DNA of 22,577 bases from Holosporales bacterium (GTDB taxonomy: Bacteria; Pseudomonadota; Alphaproteobacteria; BNTO01): contig JAIRNU010000026.1 of the NCBI GenBank assembly GCA_031257945.1, forward strand, positions 1 to 22,577. The letters are read 5' to 3'. The stretch's first letter is position 1. The number at the start of each line of letters is the position of its first letter. This document shows positions 1-8,136 of the stretch, one piece after another. The notes beneath the pieces are model-generated. The model saw only the letters and a program-made list of their open reading frames with translations, had not been told where the DNA came from and made no database searches. The translations under genes were made by a program, and so were the position numbers.

Positions 1-232
1 TGCTTACTTTTAGAATTTTGGCAATCCCGCGAAGGCTCATAGCCCCCACGGTATACAACAATATGGCCAGCGCCTTCATAGACTCAGGCTTTGCCTTTGG
101 GTGGGGTGTTTTTTTCGCAACGCGATCCTTAAAAACGCTCTTACATTTTTTGCACTGATAGCGCTGGTCCCCTTCTTTTGAGGCTCCATACTTAATGAGA
201 TGGTTTGCCCCACATTTCGGACAGTTAGTCAT
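1..232 (-). mobile_element. IS1-type transposase ORF A (InsA-like), 3' end cut by window edge
   Basis: Reading the minus strand from the ATG at 232 gives 77 residues open to the window edge. They begin MTNCPKCGANHLIKYGASK and contain a zinc ribbon (CPKC near residues 4-7, CKKC near 27-30). An Arg/Lys-rich linker and a helix-turn-helix-like end (SLRGIAKILKVS) follow. This is the layout of InsA, the DNA-binding first ORF of IS1-family elements. The catalytic DDE part (InsB) would lie outside the window, so whether the element is intact is unknown. A promoter-like pair sits just upstream at 262-289. Other zinc-ribbon transposase families are a less likely alternative. Confidence 0.75.
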
Positions 233-261
233 GTTTCAACAAATTAGGCCCTCTGCATTGC

Positions 262-289
262 ATTATAGCAAAATTTTATTTTTCGCCAA
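262..289 (-). promoter_or_regulatory. Promoter-like element of the IS1-type transposase
   Basis: On the minus strand TTGGCG (289-284), a 16-bp spacer and a perfect TATAAT (267-262) precede the transposase ATG at 232 by about 30 nt. IS1 elements usually carry their promoter in or near the terminal repeat. The outer end of the element probably lies close to 290-305, but I could not define its inverted repeat because the other end is missing. Confidence 0.5.
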
Positions 290-329
290 CTTTTAAATTA
301 GCAGTCTCAACTCAAATAAATATGTAGGG

Positions 330-358
330 TGCTGAGATAGTCATGTTATCACTCAGCA
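330..358. repeat. Hairpin in the spacer
   Basis: TGCTGAG (330-336) and CTCAGCA (352-358) are perfect inverted repeats, with further pairing inside the loop (ATA against TAT). No T-tract follows, so it is not an obvious intrinsic terminator. Its role is unknown. Confidence 0.35.
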
Positions 359-399
359 ATAGCCAAGGCATGATTTGGAACTGGGAACGACATCAGAAT

Positions 400-495
400 A
401 GCTGGAGCTCCTGTGGGAGGTGATGAGTTGATGGCGTTGCTGTGGGATTGCGGCAAAACAGGTCGCCGCTTAACCACTTCGGAGGCTGGAGTTAA
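400..495 (+). pseudogene. Decayed 3' tail of a second Myb-type gene
   Basis: The 17-mer AGCTGGAGCTCCTGTGG at 400-416 is identical to 1474-1490 in the 3' end of the Myb-type gene. The block around 469-495 (taaCCACTTCggAGGCTGGAGT) matches the stretch just after that gene's stop codon near 1588-1610, with few changes. The order is kept but the interval between the blocks is shorter. The simplest reading is a tandem duplication of the Myb-type gene followed by deletion of most of one copy. No open frame survives. The rest of 233-568 shows only the IS end and a hairpin. Confidence 0.5.
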
Positions 496-568
496 GCACT
501 GCAAATCAGATATACAATTCAGCAATTAATACGTACCATGTATGTGGTATAGGAAGAGGAACGGGAAT

Positions 569-1570
569 ATGAACAGTTTAATTAAATTTGTCTGCCTTGC
601 GCTGTTGTTAGGATGCGCTGGCCCAGACACTGTGTTTTCTACAGACAAGCACAACTCATCACATTTTTGGGAATATCCAGAATCTAGTATATTAGGTCCC
701 TTTCCTGGTGGCAGTGATGATGTAGGCAGGCACGACTCATTCTCTTTTGGGGGATGCCCAGAATCTGGTACACCGCAAGCAGAGTATGGGGCATTAGGCG
801 CTTTCCCAGGATTTGGTATACTAAGTCCCATTGATAGTACGACAGATGTGGCTCCGCCTTCCGCTTCCGAGCTTTCATTGGTTCCGCCTGTAGTACCATT
901 TTCGAGATTTGGTATGCTAAGTCCCATTGATAGGCCTTTCGTTCCCGAGCTTCCATTGGTTCCACCTGTAATACCATTGGTTTATCCGCACAAACGGCAC
1001 ACAAAATTCACTAAGGCAGACGACGATCGGCTTCGCGCGCTGGTTGGGGTATATGGAACAAAAAATTGGTCCGTAATTGCCGCCAAAATGGAAAAAACGC
1101 GCAAACAGTGCAGAGAACGTTGGAATCTCTACCTCTCTCCCACCGTTAGGAACCCCCCGTGGACAGAAGAAGATGTAGCTTTATTAAGGGAAAAAGTTAA
1201 GGAATTTGGGACTCAGTGGTTGGTGATAGCACGGTTTTTCCCTGGAAGAACAGATATGAATGTAAAAAATAAGTGGAATCTACTGCAGAGAATATGTAAA
1301 TCGAGGCGCTCGCGCTTCACTGAGGAAGAAGATAGACGGCTTATGGCGCTGGTTAGTCGGTTTGGTCACGATAATTGGAAGGCAATCGCCTCACAAATGC
1401 CAGGAAGAAGTGCTTCGCAATGTAGGGACCATTGGAGTCGTATCCTGTCAACAAAAGTCTCTGAGCAACATGCAGCTGGAGCTCCTGTGGCAGAGGGCGC
1501 TGGTGCTGCCCCATTGCCTTTGCGCGAGGATCCTGATGAGGGGCCATTTGGGCCATTCATGTTGGATTAG
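569..1570 (+). CDS. Exported protein with three Myb/SANT repeats (predicted host-directed DNA-binding effector)
   Basis: I start at the ATG at 569 because AGAGGA lies 8 nt upstream and the next residues (MNSLIKFVCLALLLGCAG) form a signal peptide. LLGC could be a lipobox. An in-frame ATG at 542 would add nine charged residues. The product is about 333 residues. Residues 40-140 are Pro-rich, with a duplicated block (FGILSPID and FGMLSPID, 32 codons apart). Three tandem Myb repeats follow at about 145-295. Their aromatic positions are F147/W167/W185, W198/W217/W236 and F250/W270/W289, spaced 18-20 as in R1R2R3 Myb proteins. Basic stretches (PHKRHTK, KSRRSR) could act as nuclear localisation signals. 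Myb repeats bind DNA in eukaryotes. Export plus Myb repeats suggests action in the host nucleus, which is inference. The decayed second copy upstream suggests a gene family. Confidence 0.85.
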   Translation: MNSLIKFVCLALLLGCAGPDTVFSTDKHNSSHFWEYPESSILGPFPGGSDDVGRHDSFSFGGCPESGTPQAEYGALGAFPGFGILSPIDSTTDVAPPSASELSLVPPVVPFSRFGMLSPIDRPFVPELPLVPPVIPLVYPHKRHTKFTKADDDRLRALVGVYGTKNWSVIAAKMEKTRKQCRERWNLYLSPTVRNPPWTEEDVALLREKVKEFGTQWLVIARFFPGRTDMNVKNKWNLLQRICKSRRSRFTEEEDRRLMALVSRFGHDNWKAIASQMPGRSASQCRDHWSRILSTKVSEQHAAGAPVAEGAGAAPLPLREDPDEGPFGPFMLD

Positions 1571-1679
1571 TACGGCAAAGCTGGGCTAATCACTTCTGAG
1601 GCTGGAGTACGAAATTTATGATTTCTTATTGATTTTGTAGTAGCATGGACGTTGTTGCCCTTTATTTTTAGACTGCTTT

Positions 1680-2135
1680 ATGAAGAGTAGCGCAATGGAA
1701 ACGATTGTTGGTTTTCTGGTCATTGCAATTGCTGCGGCTTTTTTATTTCTTGGTTACAAAGCTACAAATAAACAACCAAGCCATGGCGTAACATACCATG
1801 CTCTTTTTGAATCTGCTGATGGGATATCTGTTAATAGCGAAGTAAAACTTGGCGGCGTCCTAATTGGAACAGTATTAGGTATAAAAATTGATGAGTCTTA
1901 TCAAGCATTAGTAAGTATCAGTGTGAACAGTGATGTAAGAATCCCTAACGATTCGTCGCTAGAAGTAAAAACGACTGGATTTATTGGGGATAAGTTTTTG
2001 GAGGTATACCCTGGAGGTAGTGACGAACCCTTGGCTGGAGGGGATTTTTTCGCTTATACAAAGTCGTCGACAAATTTAGAGTCTATTATCAATAAAGTAA
2101 TTGCAGCGCTCGTGTCTAATGCGGCGGCGAAATAG
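1680..2135 (+). CDS. mlaD: MlaD-type MCE-domain lipid transport protein
   Basis: The 151-residue protein has one N-terminal membrane anchor (about residues 8-26) and an MCE domain (about 38-115, including VNSEVKLGGVLIGTV and GFIGDKFLEVYPGG). This is the usual architecture of MlaD, the inner-membrane-anchored, periplasmic substrate-binding subunit of the Mla phospholipid transport system. The N-terminal pattern MKSSAMETIVGF resembles alphaproteobacterial MlaD starts, so I keep the ATG at 1680. A second ATG at 1695 has GAAGAG upstream and cannot be excluded. The gene stands alone: no mlaE (permease) or mlaF (ATPase) is adjacent, so partners must be elsewhere. It converges on the giant gene that follows. 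Confidence 0.9.
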   Translation: MKSSAMETIVGFLVIAIAAAFLFLGYKATNKQPSHGVTYHALFESADGISVNSEVKLGGVLIGTVLGIKIDESYQALVSISVNSDVRIPNDSSLEVKTTGFIGDKFLEVYPGGSDEPLAGGDFFAYTKSSTNLESIINKVIAALVSNAAAK

Positions 2136-2212
2136 CTGCAAAACCGTCATCCAGTATTTCAAGTGGCAACTGGGTGTATGTGGTGTTGAGCGGCCAAGGG
2201 GTACGCCTAATG

Positions 2213-5200
2213 TCACGCCCAGGACCGCATCGTGTTTTTTGTAAAAGCTTTTTGGAGCTTCCGCAGGTATATTTCTGCAAGTTCTGCCGCGGTTATTGCG
2301 GCGTCAACGTATTCTGTCGCTTTTATTGGGACAAAATCATGGATATTGCATCCTGTCAGCCCAGGATTTTTTATATTTCCTGTACAGTCACATAGTACTT
2401 GCTGATTATTAGACCTGTTGCGAAAGCATCGTTCTTTCGGTAATTTTAGCGTCGCTCCGATGCTCGAATCCTTACGTACGTTAAGTACGCTGTGGTTCTG
2501 CGCTTCGTGGGCTCCTAAAAATTCCTCGAAATTACTCACTTTTGCAACAGGTCTATTGTATACGAAGTACGGATAACATAGCGGCTCCTCGATTTGTACA
2601 ATCTCCTCTGGCGGTAACGCCGGTGGTAAAGTGATACTGTGCTCCCCATTTTTATTACGATAAATAACCGCCCCATTTTCGTCTATAAGCGAAAGCGAGC
2701 GGACTCCATACGCCAAAAGAGCGTTAAAATTATGCATGGTTGCCTGTGTTTTTACTCCAGCTAAGAAATCCGACAACGCAAGGATAGATCCAAGAACTCT
2801 GTCAATATTGCTTGCGATAAGCTTAATACTTGCGGATATTGCGGCGCTATCGCATGAGGTACACCACTCCTTATTTGCAAGTTGTATGTTATGCAAGTAA
2901 TCACACAGCATAAACAAACATTTTGATATATCCGAAAGGAATGGCGCTAGTTGTTGCAGGGCCGCCATCACTCCGTCAAGCTTTGCCGCGGGGTCTGTCG
3001 GCGGCATTTCTGCACCGCTGGCTTGGACCAAATCCTGGACTATTCCAATGAGGCGGGGCCAGCATTGGCCAATAGTGCTAGCTATCGAGTGAATGCAAGA
3101 CAAAATATTTGCACCAACGCACTCTGGCACTTCCAACGTGTTTTTAAACCCAGCCGTGCTGGGGGCGAGGGAAGGCAATTGCGTGGCATACTCTAACGGA
3201 TAGCACTCCAGCAGCACATTCTCTAATGCCAAAAGAGAATCGCATACGTCGGCAAGGTACGGCTCAGCCTCGTACGAAATGCAGCACCGCTTCCCTTTAT
3301 TTGCGACGGCCTGTATGGTTTGCCATATACATTGCCGGACTACTACCTCAATATTATCAATACTGTCCTTAATCTTTTCGAATTTTGTGCTATCTGTACT
3401 TTCATTCCAAGTCCCATCGCAAAACAGTCTAAACCAATCGCAGAAAAGATCGATAGACCGCGCTAAAACCGCGTCTAACTCTGTTAAGAGAGCATATACA
3501 GCAACGCAGCACCGCGGCCTCGATAATTCGTTTACTATTTCGCCTAAAACGTCCCGCAGCAGCCCAAACGTGCCAAAAATTTGCTTTGTTTCTGTGGTGA
3601 TTTCTCCGGCGACCGCGTCGTCAGCACAATTCCAGCATAGCGCTGTTGGGATAGCGGCCGGCACATGCTTATTAGCAAAAGTAAGTATAATATCGATAAG
3701 GTCTTTATTATAGCTAAGTGCTGACGCGTTTTTTAATATACTTAAAATAGAATCGTGCTCATCGCTTAGTACTGAATATACGCACATTAACGATGCGTCC
3801 AATTTATGTAGGAAATACGGCAAGTTAGAGCAAATATATCTTTCGCTATTATTCGTTCTTTCAGTAGACCTGTTGCGAAAGCTTTGTTCTTTCGGTAATT
3901 TTGGCGTCGCTCCGATGCTCGAATCCTCACGTACATCAAGTACGCTGCGGTTCTGTGCTTCGTGGGCTCCTAAAAATTCCTCGAAATTACTCACTTTTTC
4001 AACAGGTCTAGTATCAGCGTCATAATCCTTCTGTGCGAATATTTCAAGTATAGTTATGCTTTCATAAAGACAGCGGATAATACTATTCATATTCTTCTCA
4101 AGCGTATTGGCGGCACAGGTTGTTCGCGCCCCCGCAGCGCAAATATCCGTGATTGTTTGTATTTCTTGAAATATTACGTGGAATTTGTTTGCAAGCATAT
4201 AAACGCACTCGTTTACTGTCTTTTGAAGAATATGTTCTTCTAGGGTGTTATTCACCAATGCTGCGTGCAAGACATCCGCAAAGCTCAAAAGAAGCTCGCT
4301 GATTTGGTCTATTTGAAATATTTGTTGAGAACAGCATGCATCCCTTGCAATATTAACACTTAAAATATCAGGGACCGGGATAGTTTCAAATTTTTTATTC
4401 AAACAGGTGACGCCAGGATCAGTATCAGCATTAGAACAAAAAACATCTATTTCTGATAGGGATCTTAAATCCTCCAATACGCCAATGAACATTTCATTCA
4501 AAAATTTTATATCCTTGCTGATTTTTTCTGGACATGGCAAAAACAAGATTCCGCCTATAGCATCCAAAAGAGCTATATATTCAGCTAAAACGTGACCTAC
4601 TTCGCTGGATATAGCATCTATTGCGTCACTTAATAAATTGCAGCAATTATCGTTCTTCATCCTGCAGGCAGTCTGTTGGTTCATCGCATTGCTACCGTCA
4701 TGCGGGGCAAAAATTCGCAGTATACTTTGCGAAAAAGACGATAGGCGTTGTGAAATATTGTTGATGTACCTTTTGATTTGAAATAAATAGCATTTTTGTG
4801 CTGGTTCTGCGTGCTGTTGCATTATCTTTTTAATTTTCGATATTGCGGCCCTTATTTCATAAAACAAATTAAAAACGCCAGTTATCGCGTTGATTACATC
4901 TGATATTGCGGGGTATCTTACGATCGCAATATCTATATTTTGCGCGAAAAAATTAATGGCTAGCGCGAAATTTTGGATATTGCTGGCAAGCGTGATAAGA
5001 TCCGCGCCGACCTGTTGGCAAGAACACTCAGCTAGTTCCAATTTGTTTTTTATCCAATTACTATCGCCATAAAGCGTATTTACTGATGGGGACTCAATAT
5101 CGTCACGTATATCGCTAATATCGCCAATAATCCTATAATGCAAATCGTGGCCGCTATTGTTTAGCCGTTCTTCAGTACTGCCGGCCTCATCGGGGCTGCT

Positions 5201-7171
5201 ACCCTCTCCCAAACTATCGGAACTAAAAGACGCCCCTAGAGAGGATATTTTACTAAAGATTGTATTACCCGCTCCACTCCCAGGCACACCAATAATTTCA
5301 TACAAATCCAGGGCGTCCTGCTTTGATAAAGCCGAAGAATGATCGGCAAGTTTTCGCACGATATCGGCGAAATTTATATTCTGTAACATTTGTTTGACGG
5401 CCACTTTATTGGCCATTACACTTTGGTCTTTTACTATTTGCAATAAAGAGTCCTGCGCTTTATTGAGGTGTATGATGTTGGAATCCCTGTATAATTTGTA
5501 CAATAAGTCGTCTATTACATCATTGTTCTCTGGGGCATCTATACCCAGTTGTAAAAAGTTTGTTGGTTCGTCATTTTTGTGCTCGGTTTGAGCAGTACGT
5601 CTAGTACAGCTCGGCGCCTGTGTGCAAAAATTCCTGCCACCAATTCTTTTCACGACTGGGTATACATCATTATTCTCTGTGGCGTCTATAGCTTGCAATT
5701 GAGCGTAATCTTCCAGAATATTAAGAGTCTGATTGTACAAAGAGCGGTCCATAGACGGGGAGCTGTTTTGCAGGGTCACCGCTAAAAGGTCCATTTTCTT
5801 TTGTATTGCTGGGGGTGTCGCCTCTCCTACCTGCTCCAAATGGTTAATAAGTTCTAGAATGTATATCTCATTTACCAGCCGCGCCATCGCCCCGCATAAA
5901 GTGCTTTTGTCGGGAGAATCGTATTTGTCCCCCATTATTCGCGCAAAAGCAGCGTTATCGTAGCCAGCTTCCTGCGATAATCTGTACAAAATTCGCAAGA
6001 TCTCCGAAAGGGTTGGCACAATATTGCCGAAATGTTCGATTCTTAGCAGAAAAGTACTTCGTGGCAATTCTTCCGCGATTTCTTGGATTTTCTCTGCTAT
6101 ATCTAGGAATAAATCCTGCTCCTCATCGTTTAGCACTATTATTTTGGGCTCTATTCGCGTGATTAAATAATCTGAAAATCTTAATATCCTTTCTATTTTC
6201 TTCAAAAAGATAGAGGATAATGAATGGAAATATCCAGCAATAGTAGGGCTTTCTGTATTTGTACTATCTTCACCCTGATCATCCGTGCCATCCGGACCGC
6301 CACAGTTAAGCACTTTGCACACTTCCCAAAAATTCAAAAACGTACTTTCTTCAATTGCTTGCATTGTTTGATTAAGTATTTCAAGCAATGTCCCCTCGGC
6401 CTGGCCATCATTTGTTCCTATTATTTGATTGCATTTAATAATGTCTTGGTAATCAATAATTGTATATGACGATGTAATTAAGTCTATGACATGCTCTGCA
6501 AATAAAAAAATAGGGGAATTGTATGCCCCGTAGGATTTTTCCTGCGCTGCGTCTTTGATCGCGAGCATTTTGTTATTAATTTTGGCAAGTAGCGGGGCCA
6601 GTGGAGCTATCGTCAATTCGTAAATTATTGAATTAATCACGCCAAATAGTGAGGCCGTTCCTTTTTCCCGCGGGAGCCCTATCGTTTGCTCAATAGCAAG
6701 AATTTCGGCATGGTTTATGATTTGTTCGATAGCTCTTGCGACAAAGCCAAAAACCGTGTGCGTGCCGGGCGGGTCACCTTCTTGGCCTAGCAATTGGATG
6801 ACCGTTTCTATAGCACTCTCATAGTCCTCTGCAAAATTAGCTATGTTATCAGCGAGTACACGAATCGTATTTATTTTTGAATATATTGATGTGTAGTCGG
6901 CGATACCTTTATAATTGTCCGTGCGGCACCCTATATTATCTAACACTTCGTTATTATTCATATGTATGGCCGCAACAGCTTGCATTTCATTAAGCCTGGC
7001 GTATATCGCGTACCAGGATACTTCTTGCCCCCCCCCACTTAAAATATCAAAAACCGGGGCAACAGGCGGCCCTTCAACATCATGAAAACATATGTCGTTT
7101 GGAAGAGCGTAGCCGCAAAAGGCCACTGTGCAGATTATACCCCAAAGAGTAGCAAATAAAAATTGACGCAT
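2213..7171 (-). CDS. Giant exported repeat protein 1, carrying two in-frame mobile-element insertions
   Basis: This 1652-residue protein belongs to no family I recognise. Residues 1-22 form a signal peptide (MRQFLFATLWGIICTVAFCG). The N-terminal half repeats a loose motif: hydrophobic-Ile/Leu-Gly, a short Asp/Pro/Gly-rich loop, then Thr-x-hydrophobic-(Phe/Tyr)-(Gly/Ser), as in LGQEGDPPGTHTVFG near 128, IGLPREKGTASLFG near 164 and IGTNDGQAEGTLL near 251. The C-terminal half is Cys-rich with repeated helical units opening with CC (NDNCCNLL, RDACCSQQ, PRCCVAVY, KRCCISYE). Residues 1055-1102 and 1540-1587 are translated mobile-element copies. Nine Gs at 7028-7036 encode Gly46-48. The ATG at 7171 has no clear Shine-Dalgarno site. 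It is divergent from a similar giant gene at 8137 and is probably a periplasmic or surface protein; the function is unknown. Confidence 0.85.
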   Translation of the reverse strand: MRQFLFATLWGIICTVAFCGYALPNDICFHDVEGPPVAPVFDILSGGGQEVSWYAIYARLNEMQAVAAIHMNNNEVLDNIGCRTDNYKGIADYTSIYSKINTIRVLADNIANFAEDYESAIETVIQLLGQEGDPPGTHTVFGFVARAIEQIINHAEILAIEQTIGLPREKGTASLFGVINSIIYELTIAPLAPLLAKINNKMLAIKDAAQEKSYGAYNSPIFLFAEHVIDLITSSYTIIDYQDIIKCNQIIGTNDGQAEGTLLEILNQTMQAIEESTFLNFWEVCKVLNCGGPDGTDDQGEDSTNTESPTIAGYFHSLSSIFLKKIERILRFSDYLITRIEPKIIVLNDEEQDLFLDIAEKIQEIAEELPRSTFLLRIEHFGNIVPTLSEILRILYRLSQEAGYDNAAFARIMGDKYDSPDKSTLCGAMARLVNEIYILELINHLEQVGEATPPAIQKKMDLLAVTLQNSSPSMDRSLYNQTLNILEDYAQLQAIDATENNDVYPVVKRIGGRNFCTQAPSCTRRTAQTEHKNDEPTNFLQLGIDAPENNDVIDDLLYKLYRDSNIIHLNKAQDSLLQIVKDQSVMANKVAVKQMLQNINFADIVRKLADHSSALSKQDALDLYEIIGVPGSGAGNTIFSKISSLGASFSSDSLGEGSSPDEAGSTEERLNNSGHDLHYRIIGDISDIRDDIESPSVNTLYGDSNWIKNKLELAECSCQQVGADLITLASNIQNFALAINFFAQNIDIAIVRYPAISDVINAITGVFNLFYEIRAAISKIKKIMQQHAEPAQKCYLFQIKRYINNISQRLSSFSQSILRIFAPHDGSNAMNQQTACRMKNDNCCNLLSDAIDAISSEVGHVLAEYIALLDAIGGILFLPCPEKISKDIKFLNEMFIGVLEDLRSLSEIDVFCSNADTDPGVTCLNKKFETIPVPDILSVNIARDACCSQQIFQIDQISELLLSFADVLHAALVNNTLEEHILQKTVNECVYMLANKFHVIFQEIQTITDICAAGARTTCAANTLEKNMNSIIRCLYESITILEIFAQKDYDADTRPVEKVSNFEEFLGAHEAQNRSVLDVREDSSIGATPKLPKEQSFRNRSTERTNNSERYICSNLPYFLHKLDASLMCVYSVLSDEHDSILSILKNASALSYNKDLIDIILTFANKHVPAAIPTALCWNCADDAVAGEITTETKQIFGTFGLLRDVLGEIVNELSRPRCCVAVYALLTELDAVLARSIDLFCDWFRLFCDGTWNESTDSTKFEKIKDSIDNIEVVVRQCIWQTIQAVANKGKRCCISYEAEPYLADVCDSLLALENVLLECYPLEYATQLPSLAPSTAGFKNTLEVPECVGANILSCIHSIASTIGQCWPRLIGIVQDLVQASGAEMPPTDPAAKLDGVMAALQQLAPFLSDISKCLFMLCDYLHNIQLANKEWCTSCDSAAISASIKLIASNIDRVLGSILALSDFLAGVKTQATMHNFNALLAYGVRSLSLIDENGAVIYRNKNGEHSITLPPALPPEEIVQIEEPLCYPYFVYNRPVAKVSNFEEFLGAHEAQNHSVLNVRKDSSIGATLKLPKERCFRNRSNNQQVLCDCTGNIKNPGLTGCNIHDFVPIKATEYVDAAITAAELAEIYLRKLQKAFTKNTMRSWA
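2411..2554 (-). mobile_element. 144-bp palindromic mobile element, copy A, inside giant gene 1
   Basis: The copy is bounded by AGACCTGTTGCGAAAG (2411-2426) and the near-perfect inverted CTTTTGCAACAGGTCT (2539-2554). It is flanked by a 3-bp duplication, ATT (2408-2410 and 2555-2557). An inner hairpin pairs CGAAAG (2421-2426) with CTTTCG (2434-2439). It adds residues 1540-1587, starting RPVAKVSNFEEFLGAHEAQ, to the host protein with no stop or frameshift. It is too small to encode a transposase, so it must be a non-autonomous element. Confidence 0.9.
3866..4009 (-). mobile_element. 144-bp palindromic mobile element, copy B, inside giant gene 1
   Basis: This has the same length and ends as the copy at 2411-2554, with 9 mismatches in 144 by my count. 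It is flanked by the 3-bp duplication AGT (3863-3865 and 4010-4012). It is translated in the same frame as the other copy, giving residues 1055-1102 (start RPVEKVSNFEEFLGAHEAQ, end RNRS). Removing the element and one AGT restores a continuous reading frame (DADT then ERTNN). Confidence 0.9.
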
Positions 7172-7238
7172 GGACTATAGGCGACATACAGCTATACCTT
7201 CATTATATTTTTTATTTATTTATGTATAATTAATAAGC

Positions 7239-7856
7239 TTATATAGTAGGAGAGCGGTCCGTACTTCTCTTCAATGTTTCTTTTTGGCTGGGCTCGGCTG
7301 CACACCAATTTTTATATAGCCATGATGGCGGCCAGCCTTGTTTCCGCGCTTCCTGGAAATAATACAGTGCTTCGTCCTTGTCAGCTTCGTTACCCTCTTG
7401 CAAAAACATAGCGTAGTTGTACTGCGCCATACCGTCGCCTTGCCGTGCTGCTAGACCCCAAGTGTAGTCTATTTGTGGATGTAGGGCTAAGCCATTGTAT
7501 GGTGTTCCTGAATAACCACTGGCCTCAGCACATTGCAAATAAATGCGAGATTGAGCGACGTTTTGTTGAATGCCAATACCGAAGCGTAAGTACAAACCAT
7601 ATCTAAACACTGCTAGAGGATTCCCCATATCTGCAGCTCGCCGGAAATAATTGACTGCTAAATTTAAGTCCTGAAGAACACCGCGGCCTTCCTCTAAACA
7701 TACACCGTAGTTATACAGCCCGTGTACATCATTTATATCTGCAAACCTTTTGTAATTTTCGGCTACTTCGGCCGGACTGAGCTTCTGTACGCTAGCTGGC
7801 AATGATAACGTAACCAACGACAGTAATATTGGCATTTTTAGAAAAATACGATACAC
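7239..7856 (-). CDS. Exported Sel1-like repeat protein
   Basis: This is an alpha/alpha solenoid protein with about three Sel1-like repeats: HGLYNYGVCLEEGRGV...AVNYFRRAADMGN, LAVFRYGLYLRFGIGI...AQSRIYLQCAEASG, and AQYNYAMFLQEGNE...EALYYFQEARKQG. Such repeats mediate protein-protein contacts and are common in secreted or periplasmic proteins of host-associated bacteria. The start is uncertain. A GTG at 7856 gives the best signal peptide (MYRIFLKMPILLSLVTLSL). ATGs lie at 7835 and 7919, and the frame stays open to a TTG at 8048. None has a good Shine-Dalgarno site. The gene lies between two divergent giant genes and is co-oriented with the left one, 67 bp upstream of it, so the two may be co-transcribed. 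Confidence 0.8.
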   Translation of the reverse strand: MYRIFLKMPILLSLVTLSLPASVQKLSPAEVAENYKRFADINDVHGLYNYGVCLEEGRGVLQDLNLAVNYFRRAADMGNPLAVFRYGLYLRFGIGIQQNVAQSRIYLQCAEASGYSGTPYNGLALHPQIDYTWGLAARQGDGMAQYNYAMFLQEGNEADKDEALYYFQEARKQGWPPSWLYKNWCAAEPSQKETLKRSTDRSPTI

Positions 7857-8136
7857 AATAATTCGTAAATAAAAGCACTTACGGCATTGTAGTACAAAAT
7901 GACGCAAGTTAGCAGACATTTTAGCAGTAAGGCAATTTGCTGGAGCGAAGGCGAAGGCGAGGGCGAGAACTGCATAGCCCAGATTATTACCTGAAGTTAG
8001 CGCCACTGTTTTATGGGGCTCAGCGGCGTTAAAGACGTTGTGGAACAATATTTCAACGGCTCATACCTTTGTTTACTTTTTATAAATTTAATTGCTAATA
8101 CAATTGTTTAAGCGAAGAGTATTTGTTTGTGTTTAA

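Noticed and set aside
2440..2480. tRNA-like GCTCGAATCC stretch
   Set aside because: It resembles a T-loop, but it is part of the 144-bp element, recurs in the other copy, and no acceptor, D or anticodon stems fit around it.
7857..8048. Extension of the Sel1 gene to a TTG at 8048
   Set aside because: It would place about 65 residues ahead of the signal peptide, including a segment made of a GCGAAG-type hexamer repeat (7945-7968). I consider it non-coding, though I cannot exclude it.
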